NCBI RefSeq assembly: GCF_001570425.1
Contig: NZ_BCSX01000021.1
Location: 396,381 to 460,380, forward strand
DNA length: 64,000 bases
From: Mycolicibacterium brisbanense
GTDB lineage: Bacteria > Actinomycetota > Actinomycetes > Mycobacteriales > Mycobacteriaceae
Reading direction: 5' to 3'
Shown here: positions 33,384 to 43,773 of the stretch, in pieces
Layout: every line of letters starts with the position of its first letter
How positions within the stretch are numbered: the first letter of the stretch is position 1
Translations under genes and position numbers: made by a program
Notes under the pieces: model-generated
Database searches by the model: none
Told to the model about the DNA's origin: nothing
The model's input: only the letters and a program-made list of their open reading frames with translations

Positions 33384-35075
33384 GGAGCGCCCGATATACC
33401 GGAGCTCGTCGGCCGTCGCGACCATCGCGACCACCGTCGAGGTCGAGCGGGTTCGCACGACGACGCGGTCCGAGCCGTCCTGCAGTTCGTCGAGCAAGAC
33501 GTCCGTTCCAGCAGGCAGAGTCGTCGCAGGTGCCGTCGGCGGCGCGATCACCATCGCGGTCACGCCGCTGCGGACGCCGGATTCGATGACACCGTCGAAC
33601 ACCGCGAGCGTGTAGTTCCGGTCCGCCCCGGCCTGCAGCGATCCCCGGTTGAAATCGGTGACCCACAGCAGCCGGTCGTCGTCGACATTGCCCACCATGT
33701 CGCGCCACTGTCCGGAGCGATTGGTGCGCACCAGGATTCGCGCGCCCAACGCCAGCGCCCGCAGCACCACCTGCTGTGCCAGGTGCAATGAACCACGGAT
33801 CTCGACACGGCCGATCCGGGGCCCGAACACCGGAAGGGCGACCGCGCGGCCCGCGTGATCGGCGCCGATCACCTGACCACAACCCGCAGCCGGGACGTGC
33901 AGGCCGATGAAGTCGGCGCTCGAGCCGGCGAAGCTCCACGGCGTGATGTCACGTTCCGGCCGGGGCATCGGCAGGCTGGACATGAGCGCAAGAAACTGCC
34001 GTCCGGGCAGCGGGGTCAGCGCCGAAATACCGCTACCGGCAATCGGCCCGAACGAATCGAACCGCACGGTTCCGGTGACGCCCACCCGCTCGGCCGAGAC
34101 GTTGCGCAGCGAGATCGCCAGCGTGGTGGCGTAGCTGGGCACGGTCCACAGTTCGCCGAGCGCCTGTGTCGTCAACATGTCACGGGACAGCCCGAAGCTG
34201 GTCATCCGGAAATTGCCGTCCGAGCAGTACTGCCAATCCTCGTGCAGATTCGCGAGGTTCGCGCCACCGCACAGTTGACTCACCGCCTGGCCGACCTCGG
34301 CAGCTGTGAGCACTCGAGCACGGAGACCGCATTCGGTCAGCCGGTTCGCGACGCGGCGGGTGGCCACCGCCGCGGTGCGCAAAATCCCGGATTGACCGCC
34401 ACCGCGCAGTCCCACCGCCTGCGGGCATCGGGTCGGATCGAACCGGATGACCACCCACACCGAGCGATGTGCGATCGCGGGTAGCGGCCCGAGCACCGCG
34501 TCATAGACATGCGCGACCTGGGTGTGGCCCTGTGAACGCGAACCGTGACTGATCACGTCGACCGCATCAAGTTCGACATCGAACTGCCGCAGGCATTCCG
34601 CCACGACGTCCAACCGGACCACGTCCCCGGAGACAGTCGCCCCCGGCTCGAGGACTGTCAGATCCTCGGGGTCGTCCTCGATACCGATGACGGTGATGGC
34701 AGTCCGCCCGTCCCAGCGGAATCCGTACGCGATGTCGTCGTCGCCGGGGCAGTCGAATGCTTCCGGAACATCGACATAGGTCGATCGGTGGCCACGGCCC
34801 CGGCGATACTCCCACCGGGCCGTCGCCGCCTGCACCAAGCCGGTACCGTGCCGGCGCACCGTCAGCAACAACATCACCAGTACACACACACCGACGCATG
34901 CCCACCACGGGACCCAGAAGTACGCCGCGACACCGAGAGCCAGCACGATTTCCAGCAGCATCAGCTCTTTCAGCGGCAGGATGCGATGCGGAAGGATCCG
35001 CGTCGATGTGGCAAAAGAGCTCGGCGGCAGGTGGTTTGACGTCTTCTGACGGGATGACGCAACGGTTGCGGCCAC
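33369..35075 (-). CDS. eccE: ESX secretion component EccE
   Basis: About 568 residues. Two adjacent N-terminal TM helices (LLEIVLALGVAAYFWVPWW, VGVCVLVMLLLTV) are followed by a long cytoplasmic EccE domain. EccE is the peripheral subunit of the type VII secretion membrane complex. The open frame reaches back into eccB; the GTG at 35075, with AGGA nearby, is preferred because it clears the divergent eccB start. EccE is usually near the end of ESX operons next to mycP; here it stands alone on the minus strand, divergent from eccB. Confidence 0.82.
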   Translation of the reverse strand: MAATVASSRQKTSNHLPPSSFATSTRILPHRILPLKELMLLEIVLALGVAAYFWVPWWACVGVCVLVMLLLTVRRHGTGLVQAATARWEYRRGRGHRSTYVDVPEAFDCPGDDDIAYGFRWDGRTAITVIGIEDDPEDLTVLEPGATVSGDVVRLDVVAECLRQFDVELDAVDVISHGSRSQGHTQVAHVYDAVLGPLPAIAHRSVWVVIRFDPTRCPQAVGLRGGGQSGILRTAAVATRRVANRLTECGLRARVLTAAEVGQAVSQLCGGANLANLHEDWQYCSDGNFRMTSFGLSRDMLTTQALGELWTVPSYATTLAISLRNVSAERVGVTGTVRFDSFGPIAGSGISALTPLPGRQFLALMSSLPMPRPERDITPWSFAGSSADFIGLHVPAAGCGQVIGADHAGRAVALPVFGPRIGRVEIRGSLHLAQQVVLRALALGARILVRTNRSGQWRDMVGNVDDDRLLWVTDFNRGSLQAGADRNYTLAVFDGVIESGVRSGVTAMVIAPPTAPATTLPAGTDVLLDELQDGSDRVVVRTRSTSTVVAMVATADELRYIGRSLQTR

Positions 35076-35174
35076 AGTGACGAGTCCTGTCTTCAGGGTC
35101 GGGAAGCACCGTGAGAAGTAGTTGAGCCCAGTGTAAAGTCGGCTCCGGTCGCCGATCCGACGGGGGGAACGCGA

Positions 35175-36683
35175 GTGCCGGCGCAAATCACCACCAGAGC
35201 GCAGGTAAACGGGTACCGCTTTCTGTTGCGACGGCTCGAGCATGCGCTGATCCGCGGTGATTCCCGGATGATCCATGATCCGATGCGGGGCCAAACCCGT
35301 TCTCTTCTGGTCGGTTTGGTTATCGCGATGGTCATCGTCGGCGGGTGCGGTGTGCTGGCATTTTTAAAACCCGCGCCGGCTGTCGGCAACGCGCACATCC
35401 TGCTCAGTAAATCGAACGGCGCCATGTTCGTCCGCATGGGTGACCGCGCATATCCGGTGCTCAATCTGGCGTCGGCGCGCCTCATCACCGGTAGCAGTGA
35501 GTCGCCCGTGGTGGTCGATGACAAGAAACTCGCTGCGCTCGACCGTGGTCCGGTAGTGGGCATCGTCGGTGCACCCCTGGCGATCGCACCAGGTGTCGAT
35601 CCGGTGAACTCCACTTGGACTGTTTGTGACACAACGGAATTCCCGGCGGCGGTACAGGGCATCGGCAGCCGGGTGGTGCGCACGACGGTCCTCGCGGGTC
35701 CCACCGCATTGAGCGGCGATACGCATGCCGCGGCCGCGTCGGAGGTCGTGCTGGTGCGCGCCGACAACAAGCACTACCTGCTCTTCGACGGTGTGCGGGC
35801 GCCCATCGACGTCACCGACCCGGTGCTGATGAACGCGCTGCACCTCACCACCGCCGAAGTGCGCGACGTATCCGTCGGACTACTCAACGCTTTTCCGTTG
35901 GTAGCGCCCATAACTGCGATCACCGTGCCTGATGCGGGCGCGCCGGCGCCTGCACCCCTGCCCGACACCGTGCACGTCGGTTCGATCGTGAAAACTTCGG
36001 ATACTGCGGGTGAACAGTTGTACGTCGTGCTATCCGACGGTGTACAGCCCGTCAGCGCAGCGACCGCAGACATCATCCGGTACGGTGACCGCTCCGCGCA
36101 GCTGGATCCCGAAAGCCTCTCCCCCGCAGTGCTTACCGCTGTGCCCAAGGTCAAGCGACTCGCCGTCGACCACTACCCGACCGTTGTCCCGACAGTGGCC
36201 GGCGTGCGCGCTGATCCGGTGGTGTGCTTCACCTGGCGACGCAGCACCACCGACACGACGGCCGCGACCCAGCTGATCGTGGGCCGCAGGCTGCCCGTAG
36301 CGCAGGACGCCGCGACGGTGCCGCTGGCCGGTGCGGATGGCAACGGCCCGGCGCTTGATGCCGTGTACTTCAAGCCGGGCACCGGTGAGTACGTGCGCGC
36401 GGTGGGCATGCAGCCCACCGCCGAAGCCATGGGGCAACTGTTCTACATCGCCGATACCGGCCAGCGGTTCCACATCAAGGACGCGGCCGCGGCGTCGGCA
36501 CTCGGCGTGCACGGTTCGGATGGCCCCGACGGAGTACAGGGCGCCACACCACAATTGGCGCCGTGGTCGGTGATCTCGTTGTTGCCGGCCGGCCCGGAAC
36601 TGTCTCGCGACGGGGCCCTGATCGCTCACGACGGTATGCCGGCCGACGCGGCGGGCAGTGCCGTCGCAGTGCCGTCGTCTTGA
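35175..36683 (+). CDS. eccB: ESX secretion component EccB
   Basis: A 502-residue single-pass membrane protein with a short cytoplasmic N-terminus (TTRAQVNGYRFLLRRLEHAL is the EccB signature). One TM helix follows (SLLVGLVIAMVIVGGCGVLAF), then a large periplasmic domain with repeated beta modules and a Cys pair. It forms the periplasmic part of the secretion complex. It starts at a GTG with GGGGG upstream. It is convergent with eccD1, only 3 bp apart, so it is transcribed alone. Confidence 0.92.
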   Translation: MPAQITTRAQVNGYRFLLRRLEHALIRGDSRMIHDPMRGQTRSLLVGLVIAMVIVGGCGVLAFLKPAPAVGNAHILLSKSNGAMFVRMGDRAYPVLNLASARLITGSSESPVVVDDKKLAALDRGPVVGIVGAPLAIAPGVDPVNSTWTVCDTTEFPAAVQGIGSRVVRTTVLAGPTALSGDTHAAAASEVVLVRADNKHYLLFDGVRAPIDVTDPVLMNALHLTTAEVRDVSVGLLNAFPLVAPITAITVPDAGAPAPAPLPDTVHVGSIVKTSDTAGEQLYVVLSDGVQPVSAATADIIRYGDRSAQLDPESLSPAVLTAVPKVKRLAVDHYPTVVPTVAGVRADPVVCFTWRRSTTDTTAATQLIVGRRLPVAQDAATVPLAGADGNGPALDAVYFKPGTGEYVRAVGMQPTAEAMGQLFYIADTGQRFHIKDAAAASALGVHGSDGPDGVQGATPQLAPWSVISLLPAGPELSRDGALIAHDGMPADAAGSAVAVPSS

Positions 36684-36686
36684 GGC

Positions 36687-38177
36687 TCAGAGCCGCAACT
36701 CCCGCACATGCGAGTACAAGCCCACGATCCAGAAGCACAGCGGAAACACCATCGCGATCGCCAGGTACTCGAGCAGTTCCACCCAGCGTCGCATGACCGG
36801 CGAGAATTCCAGCCGCGGCGCGATGATTCCGCACAGCACGGACAGCGATGCCAATGCCATTGCGGCGAAGCCGCTCTGGATCTGCCAGTTGGGCACGTGC
36901 GCCGCGGTCTTGACGATCAGCAACACGGCGATGCCCAGCCCGGAGGCGATCAGGGTGGCGGATTGGACGAGGTCATGGTGGGTGCGACCGCGCAGGCACA
37001 ACGCCGTCGCCACCGCCACCGCGAATACGGTGCTCTGCCAGGAGAATCCGTCGGCGGTATCGAGTGCCAGGTAGCACCCGAAGGCGGCCGTCAGCCCGGC
37101 GCTGATGAGAATTCCGGTGAGATAGTCGTTGGCGAGCCTGACCCGCTCGAGCAGATGCTCTTCGGTGGGAATCGTCTGTAAACCCACCGCCCCGACGCCC
37201 TCGACGGTGATGCCCCCGTGGGTTTCGATGTCGTCCAGTGGTTCTCCGGCCGTCGGGACGCGCGGCAGTGGCAACCGGGCCAGCAGTATGGTGACTCGCG
37301 GCGCGAGATAGAACGCCACCACCGCGACCGTGGCCACCGCGGCGCCGAGCACGCGGGCCTGCGGGTGCCATACGTTGGCCACCACCGAGATGAGCCCGCC
37401 GAGCGCCGCCAGGGCGATCACGAAGCTGTGAAACACGTGACCGGTCCGACAGATCTGCAGGGCCAGCTGCGCGGCCAGGGCGATCACCGCGAACGCCATC
37501 GGAAGTGCCGGAACGGCAAAACCATTGGGAACAATGCACAACGATCCGATGAACAACAATGGAATTGCGATGAGCGGCAACGCGATCGACGGCACCTGCG
37601 CATCCGTACGACGAAACGCCACGCAACCTACGGCGACGAACATCAACCCGACACCCAAAGTTACCGCGGCGGCACCCGGGCCCAGGCCCAGCCGGGGCAG
37701 CAGGCAAGCCCACACCACCGCTGCGGAAAACGCAATACCGAACGCCGACAACGGTGTTCGGTGCGTCGACAGCCACCGCAGCGCGGCAGGCGAAGACTCG
37801 TCGTATCCGACATCGTCGAACAACATCGGCGCCGGCACCGTCGACGTGCCGCGGACGACCAGAACGTCGCCGTCGTACACATCAGCCGAGGCCAAGGAGT
37901 GTTCCGGGTCGATCAACGCGCCGCCGAGGGGGGCCAGACTCCACCGGTCGGCGGCCACGTCGAACCGTGTGTCACCGGTGCCGCGCGCCGATAGTTCGCC
38001 CGATGCGATGCCCAGCAGATCGCCTATGTAGCTGGCGATTTCGATGTCACCGGGCAGTCCCACGTCGAGTCTCAAACTACCGACCAGAACCGTAACCCGG
38101 AGCAGACCGGAGTGCTCGGCGCCCGGCGGAAACTCCAGATCCGCCGGCGGCAGCGGAAGTGGGGACGGTGAGGTCAT
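36687..38177 (-). CDS. eccD: ESX secretion component EccD, first copy
   Basis: A 496-residue protein with an N-terminal ubiquitin-like domain (about 20-110, LRVTVLVGSLRLDVGLPGDI) followed by about 11 TM helices. EccD forms the membrane vestibule of ESX complexes as dimers. The ATG at 38177 was chosen; no strong ribosome-binding site is visible, so the start is approximate. It is on the opposite strand to eccC and to the second eccD and convergent with eccB. It shares the fold with the second copy but little obvious sequence identity beyond the ubiquitin-like domain. Confidence 0.87.
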   Translation of the reverse strand: MTSPSPLPLPPADLEFPPGAEHSGLLRVTVLVGSLRLDVGLPGDIEIASYIGDLLGIASGELSARGTGDTRFDVAADRWSLAPLGGALIDPEHSLASADVYDGDVLVVRGTSTVPAPMLFDDVGYDESSPAALRWLSTHRTPLSAFGIAFSAAVVWACLLPRLGLGPGAAAVTLGVGLMFVAVGCVAFRRTDAQVPSIALPLIAIPLLFIGSLCIVPNGFAVPALPMAFAVIALAAQLALQICRTGHVFHSFVIALAALGGLISVVANVWHPQARVLGAAVATVAVVAFYLAPRVTILLARLPLPRVPTAGEPLDDIETHGGITVEGVGAVGLQTIPTEEHLLERVRLANDYLTGILISAGLTAAFGCYLALDTADGFSWQSTVFAVAVATALCLRGRTHHDLVQSATLIASGLGIAVLLIVKTAAHVPNWQIQSGFAAMALASLSVLCGIIAPRLEFSPVMRRWVELLEYLAIAMVFPLCFWIVGLYSHVRELRL

Positions 38178-38264
38178 CAGAGGCGACCCATTCTTCGCGC
38201 GGTCAGTATGGTGATGTCTGGAAACTAGCAGCTGCAGAATTTGGCTTGGCAGCAGGGGACGTTG

Positions 38265-41200
38265 GTGGGGACACAGGGTTTCGTTCGTCGTGCGCGCGTC
38301 GCCGCGCCGCGGATGCCGGGTGGCGAGGTCAACCTTCAGGCGCCGCCCGAGGTACCGCGCGTCATACCGGGCAATGTGCTGATGCGGCTGTTGCCCGTGG
38401 TCATGGTCATCGCGGTGGTCGGCATGATCGCGTTGATGTTCACCGTTGGCGGCCGCAGCATGGCCACCAACCCGATGATGATGATGTTCCCGATGATGAT
38501 GGTGCTGTCCATGGTCGGGATGTTCATGGGCGGCGGCGGGCGCTCGGGCAAGGCCGCGGCAGAACTCAACGAGGAGCGCAAGGATTATTTCCGGTATCTG
38601 GCGAATCTGCGCGACGATGCCGAGCGGACTGCCGACGAACAGCGGCGGGCGCTCGAATGGAGCCACCCGGATCCCCGCTCACTGCCGGAGGTCGTCGGCA
38701 CCAGGCGCATGTGGGAGCGGCGCCCGGCCGACAGCGACTTCTGCCATGTTCGGCTCGGCATCGGCACCCACCGGCTGGCGACCCGGCTGCTGGCACCCGA
38801 GACGGGCCCCGCAGAGGACCTCGAGCCGGTGTCCACAGTGGCACTGCGCCGCTTCGTCCGGACGCATTCGGTGGCACATGCCATGCCGACGGCGGTCTCG
38901 CTGCGGGCGTTCCCGGTCGTGGACTTCGACGGGGAGCTGGGACTCACGCGCCAACTGGTCCGGTCGATGCTGTTGGAACTGGCCGCATTCCACGGACCGG
39001 AGCACGTGATGATCGCTGTGGTGACCGCCAATCCGGACGGCGAGAACTGGCAGTGGATGAAGTGGTTGCCACACACCCAGCACGCCACCGCGACCGACGG
39101 ACTCGGCACGTGCCGCATGCTGTTCTCCTCGCTGCGCGAGCTCGAGCACGTGTTGGCGCCCGAATTGGCCCAACGCGGCAGGTTCAGCCGCACCATGCCG
39201 TTGAACCAGGGCACCAAACATCTCGTGGTGGTGCTCGACGACGGCTACGTCGCAGGCGATGAGCGGCTGGCCACCGAGGCGGGCATGGAGAACACCACCC
39301 TGCTGGACCTCAACGCGCCCGCTCAGCAGATCTCGGCCAAGGGCGGCTTGCACCTCGTGGTCGAGCCGGAGTGGATTGCCGCTCGTACCGCGGCCGATGT
39401 CGAACGGTTCGCAACCCCCGACCGTTTGACCGTCGCCGAAGCGGAGGCCGTCGCGCGGGGTATCGGTCGGTACCGACCGGCCAACGCCGCCCACATCGTC
39501 AGCCTGGAGTCGGAGAACCGGGCCACCGACCCGGGCCTGATGACGCTGCTCAACATTCCCGACGCGGCCGACATCGTGCCGGAAGAGGTATGGCGGAAAC
39601 GTTCGCCCCGGGAGCGGCTGCGGGTACCGATCGGGTACACGCCCAACGGGCAGCCGCTGGAACTCGACATCAAGGAGTCCGCCGAGGGCGGCATGGGGCC
39701 GCACGGCCTGTGCATCGGTGCTACCGGGTCGGGAAAGTCTGAGTTCCTGCGCACCCTGGTGCTGGCGATGATCACGTCGCACTCACCCGAGGTGCTCAAC
39801 CTCGTGCTTGTCGACTTCAAAGGTGGCGCAACGTTTCTCGGATTGGACGCGGCACCGCACGTCGCGGCCGTGATCACCAACCTCGAGGACGAGCTGACCA
39901 TGGTCGACCGGATGCAGGACGCCCTGGCAGGCGAGATGAACCGCCGCCAGGAGCTGCTGCGTGCGGCGGGCAACTTCCCCAATGTCACCGAGTACGAGCG
40001 GGCCCGCGCCAACGGGGCTGACCTGGATCCGCTGCCTGCGCTGTTCATCGTGGTCGACGAGTTCTCCGAGCTGCTGTCCCAAAAACCCGATTTCGCGGAG
40101 CTGTTCGTGATGATCGGCCGGCTGGGCCGGTCCCTGCACATCCACCTGCTGCTGGCCTCGCAACGCCTCGAGGAGGGCAAGCTGCGCGGGCTGGATTCGC
40201 ATCTCTCCTATCGCATCGGCCTCAAGACGTTCTCGGCGGGCGAATCCCGCAGTGTCCTCGGCGTACCGGACGCCTACCATCTGCCCAGCGTGCCCGGTTC
40301 GGCGTTTCTCAAGTTCGACGCCGACGAGCCGACACGCTTCAACACCTGTTATGTGTCAGGCGAATACGTCAAGCCGCGGGCGGTAGCGCACCGCCCGCGC
40401 GTCGGGCAGGGCCAGCGCCCCCGGCTGTTCACCGCGGCACCGGTAGCCGCTGACCCGCAACCACTGGTCACCGAACTCGAGCCCCTCGACGACGGCGAAC
40501 AGCAGGCACCGGTCAAGGCGACCCTGCTCGATGTCGTCGTCGGCCGGCTCACCGGGCGCGGCAGCCCGGCGCACGAAGTATGGTTGCCGCCGCTGGATGA
40601 GAGCCCGGCGATCAACGAGCTGCTGCCCAGCGCTGACTGGAACTCGCCACTGAATGTCAACGGCCGGTTGAGCATGCCACTGGGCATCATCGACCGGCCC
40701 TACGATCAGCGCCGCGACGTCCTCACGGTCGACCTGTCCGGGGCCGAGGGCAACTTCGTGGTGGTGGGTGGCCCACAGTCCGGGAAGTCGACGACTCTGC
40801 GCACCCTGATCATGGCCGCCGCGGCGACTCACACCCCCGAGCAGTTGCAGTTCTACTGCCTGGATTTCGGTGGCGGGACCCTGGCCGGCCTGTCCCGGCT
40901 GCCGCACGTGGGTTCGGTTGCCGGCCGCCTCGACGCCGACCGGATCCGCCGCACCGTGGCTGAGATGACCAGTCTGCTTCGCCGGCGGGAGGCCCTGTTC
41001 CGCGAGGCAAATATCGAGTCGATGCGTGAATATCGCAGGCGCAAAGCGGCTTTGGCTGACGTGCCGGCGGCCGAGGCCGCGCGTGACCCGGTGGCGGCCG
41101 ATCCGTTCGGCGACGTGGTCCTGGTGGTCGACGGCTGGAGTTCGATTCGCAGCGACTTCGAATTCCTGGAACCGCAGTTGCAGTCGCTGGCGGTGCAGGG

Positions 41201-42281
41201 TCTCTCGTACGGCATCCACCTCGCGGTATCGGCGACCCGCTGGATGGAGATCCGGCCCGCGGTCAAGGACATGCTCGGCACCCGCGTGGAGCTGCGGCTC
41301 GGCGACCCCGTCGACAGTGAAATGGGCCGTAAAGTAGCCGAATTGGTGCCGATCGGGGTACCGGGCCGAGGTGTCTCGCGAGACAAGCTGCATCTGCTCA
41401 TCGGTCTGCCCCGACTGGACTCGAGCTCGGCGGTCGACGATCTGCCCGACGGCGTGGCCCGTGCGGCGGATGCGATCGCGGCGCACTACGGCGACCGGTC
41501 GGCACCACAGGTGCGGATGTTGCCGCATGACCTCGAGCGTGCGCCGGTGGTCCGGGCGGCCGCGCAGCGCGGTCTGCTCGGACACGGTCGCGTCGCGATC
41601 GGTATCGACGAAGCCGAGTTGGCGCCCGTGGTGGTCGATTTCGAGGCGCAGCCGCACTTCGTCGCCCTCGCCGACGTGCAGTCCGGTAAGACCAACTTCC
41701 TGCGCACGGTCGCACAGGGTGTGCTGGAGAACAGTTCGCCCGAACAGGCCAAGATCTATCTGGTCGACTACCGCCGGTCGTTGCTCGGCGCTGTGGAGAC
41801 CGAGCACCTCGCGGGCTACGCGACCTCCGCACAGTCGTGTGGAGAACTCATGATGAGCATCGCCGAGATACTGCAGCAGCGGCTGCCACCGGCGGACATC
41901 ACCCAGCAGCAGTTGCGGGACCGGTCGTGGTGGTCAGGACCGGATCTCTACGTCTTGATCGACGACTACGATCTCGTCGCCGTCAGCACCATGAACCATT
42001 CCCTGGCGCCGATCGCCGAATTCCTCACCCAGGCCCGCGATATCGGCTTGCGGGTGGTGGTGACCAGGCGCAGCGGCGGGGCCGGGCGCGCCATCTTCGA
42101 TCCCTTCCTGGGCAGGCTCAAAGACCTGTCCTGCAACGCGCTCATCATGAGTGGTTCGCGTGAGGAGGGCACGTTGTTCGGCGGGGTCAAGCCGACCGAC
42201 ATGCCGCCCGGACGCGGCTACCTGGTCTCACGGACCATGCCCGGCGGCGTCATTCAGTTGTCCCGGATGGCCGACCTGTGA
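38265..42281 (+). CDS. eccC: ESX secretion ATPase EccC (single chain)
   Basis: About 1338 residues, the motor of type VII secretion. Two N-terminal TM helices (LLPVVMVIAVVGMIALMF and a Met-rich second helix) are followed by a DUF domain and three FtsK/SpoIIIE ATPase domains. NBD1 has Walker A at ~485-491 (GATGSGKS) and acidic IVVDEFSELL, so it looks active. NBD2 (K841, GGPQSGKS) and NBD3 (K1142, ADVQSGKT) keep Walker A, with less canonical Walker B motifs. The frame opens at a TTG (38241); the GTG at 38265 has AGGGG well spaced and is preferred. In ESX-1 the gene is split in two; here it is fused. It overlaps eccD2 by 4 bp. Confidence 0.95.
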   Translation: MGTQGFVRRARVAAPRMPGGEVNLQAPPEVPRVIPGNVLMRLLPVVMVIAVVGMIALMFTVGGRSMATNPMMMMFPMMMVLSMVGMFMGGGGRSGKAAAELNEERKDYFRYLANLRDDAERTADEQRRALEWSHPDPRSLPEVVGTRRMWERRPADSDFCHVRLGIGTHRLATRLLAPETGPAEDLEPVSTVALRRFVRTHSVAHAMPTAVSLRAFPVVDFDGELGLTRQLVRSMLLELAAFHGPEHVMIAVVTANPDGENWQWMKWLPHTQHATATDGLGTCRMLFSSLRELEHVLAPELAQRGRFSRTMPLNQGTKHLVVVLDDGYVAGDERLATEAGMENTTLLDLNAPAQQISAKGGLHLVVEPEWIAARTAADVERFATPDRLTVAEAEAVARGIGRYRPANAAHIVSLESENRATDPGLMTLLNIPDAADIVPEEVWRKRSPRERLRVPIGYTPNGQPLELDIKESAEGGMGPHGLCIGATGSGKSEFLRTLVLAMITSHSPEVLNLVLVDFKGGATFLGLDAAPHVAAVITNLEDELTMVDRMQDALAGEMNRRQELLRAAGNFPNVTEYERARANGADLDPLPALFIVVDEFSELLSQKPDFAELFVMIGRLGRSLHIHLLLASQRLEEGKLRGLDSHLSYRIGLKTFSAGESRSVLGVPDAYHLPSVPGSAFLKFDADEPTRFNTCYVSGEYVKPRAVAHRPRVGQGQRPRLFTAAPVAADPQPLVTELEPLDDGEQQAPVKATLLDVVVGRLTGRGSPAHEVWLPPLDESPAINELLPSADWNSPLNVNGRLSMPLGIIDRPYDQRRDVLTVDLSGAEGNFVVVGGPQSGKSTTLRTLIMAAAATHTPEQLQFYCLDFGGGTLAGLSRLPHVGSVAGRLDADRIRRTVAEMTSLLRRREALFREANIESMREYRRRKAALADVPAAEAARDPVAADPFGDVVLVVDGWSSIRSDFEFLEPQLQSLAVQGLSYGIHLAVSATRWMEIRPAVKDMLGTRVELRLGDPVDSEMGRKVAELVPIGVPGRGVSRDKLHLLIGLPRLDSSSAVDDLPDGVARAADAIAAHYGDRSAPQVRMLPHDLERAPVVRAAAQRGLLGHGRVAIGIDEAELAPVVVDFEAQPHFVALADVQSGKTNFLRTVAQGVLENSSPEQAKIYLVDYRRSLLGAVETEHLAGYATSAQSCGELMMSIAEILQQRLPPADITQQQLRDRSWWSGPDLYVLIDDYDLVAVSTMNHSLAPIAEFLTQARDIGLRVVVTRRSGGAGRAIFDPFLGRLKDLSCNALIMSGSREEGTLFGGVKPTDMPPGRGYLVSRTMPGGVIQLSRMADL

Positions 42282-43771
42282 CCACACCGCGGAACCGGCC
42301 GACCGGCGTCGACGAACTCACGCCGATCCGTATGGTGTCGCCGGTGCCCGAGCACCTCCGCGTCGCAGTGTTGGGCGGGGGCACCCAGCTCGACATCAGC
42401 TTGCCGGCCGATGTCAAGATCGCCGATGTCGCAACGTATCTAGCGCGGCTGATCGCCGAGCGCGAACGCACGGACGACGAACCGGCCGCGGCGGGCCCTG
42501 AGCTGACGTCGCGTACCGTGCTGCATACCGCGGCCGGGGCGCCGCTGCCGGCCGATGTCACCCTGCGGGACGCCGGGGTCCGGCACGGAGACATGCTGTA
42601 CCTGACCGCACAGCGGACGTTGCACCCGCCTGCGCTGTACGACGATGTGGTCGACGCCGCCGCGCAACTCAATCGGGCCGCATCGGCGGCATGGGGACCG
42701 GCGTCGGCGGCCGTGATGGCGATGGTCGCCCTCTATGCCTGCGTCGGGATTCTGGTGTGGATGGCGGTCGATCCGCGGTTCGCCGAGCGGTACGCCGTCA
42801 TCGTCGGGCTGGATGTGGCCGGCGCACTGGCCCTGGTGGCGGCCGCGACGGTGGCCTGCCGGATCTACCGCCGGGACCATATCGCGGCCGGTTTCGGTTG
42901 GGCGGCAATGCTGCTCGCCTTCGGTGCGCTGCGGGCCGGTTTGGCCGGCGCCGGCGGCTGGGGTCTGGTGGCGAGCTGTGCGGCCATGATGGCACTGAAC
43001 TACGGCTGTTACCGGTTGATCGGCACGGGGCGGTGGGGGTTCCTCGCCGGTGGAGGCTTCGCGGCGCTGGCAGGCACGGCATGGGCGCTACGTAGCGGAT
43101 TTGGCGTCCCGGACCGGCAACTCGGGGTGGCGGTGTGCCTGGCAGCGCTGGTCTTGGCCTTCGCGGTGCCCTGGCTCACCCGCGGTTGGGACCGATTCGT
43201 GGTGCGCGCCACCGCAGATGGTTCGGCGCGGACCGATGCGTTCGCCGACCCCTTCAACACCGAGCGCAGCGGGGCGAACCGCGAGCTCGCCGACACCGTG
43301 CCCAGCGCCGAAGAGGTGATGCGGCGCGGGCATGAGGCGGCCGCGGTGCGGTGCGGGTTGTACACGGCAGCGGGGGCCACACTGGCGCTGGGCGCGGAGA
43401 TGCTGGCGCATTCGTCGACAAGCGTGGTGGCACTGGTCTTTACGATGCTGTGCGGCACTGTGCTTGCGCTGCAGCTCCGCACGGCGCGCAGCGCCGCCGA
43501 GCAAGCCGCGCTGCTCACCTTCGGTGTCGCGGTCGTGTTGCGGACAGTCGTGGCGGCGGCCTTCGGACCGTTGCCTGTGGCGATCCTCGGCCTGGTCGCG
43601 TTGGGGACGCTTCTCGCCGGCGGTGCGGTGACCGGCGTGCTGCCGACGAGACCCGGTCTCCGGCGCCGGCGAGAACTGCTGTTGGACTATCTCGGCTACG
43701 TCGCGGTGGGTGCGCTCATCCCGGTGGCGCTGGCCGTGGTCGGCTTGTACGACGCAGTGCCGGGTCGGTAG
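42278..43771 (+). CDS. eccD: ESX secretion component EccD, second copy
   Basis: A 497-residue protein with an N-terminal ubiquitin-like domain (LRVAVLGGGTQLDISLPADV, residues ~27-115) and about 11 TM helices. The end, ALIPVALAVVGLYDAV, resembles the end of the first copy (VFPLCFWIVGLYSHV). It overlaps the eccC stop (GTGA) and is followed after 2 bp by mycP, so it belongs to the eccC operon. Having two EccD genes in one ESX locus is unusual. Confidence 0.9.
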   Translation: MTTPRNRPTGVDELTPIRMVSPVPEHLRVAVLGGGTQLDISLPADVKIADVATYLARLIAERERTDDEPAAAGPELTSRTVLHTAAGAPLPADVTLRDAGVRHGDMLYLTAQRTLHPPALYDDVVDAAAQLNRAASAAWGPASAAVMAMVALYACVGILVWMAVDPRFAERYAVIVGLDVAGALALVAAATVACRIYRRDHIAAGFGWAAMLLAFGALRAGLAGAGGWGLVASCAAMMALNYGCYRLIGTGRWGFLAGGGFAALAGTAWALRSGFGVPDRQLGVAVCLAALVLAFAVPWLTRGWDRFVVRATADGSARTDAFADPFNTERSGANRELADTVPSAEEVMRRGHEAAAVRCGLYTAAGATLALGAEMLAHSSTSVVALVFTMLCGTVLALQLRTARSAAEQAALLTFGVAVVLRTVVAAAFGPLPVAILGLVALGTLLAGGAVTGVLPTRPGLRRRRELLLDYLGYVAVGALIPVALAVVGLYDAVPGR

Positions 43772-43773
43772 CA

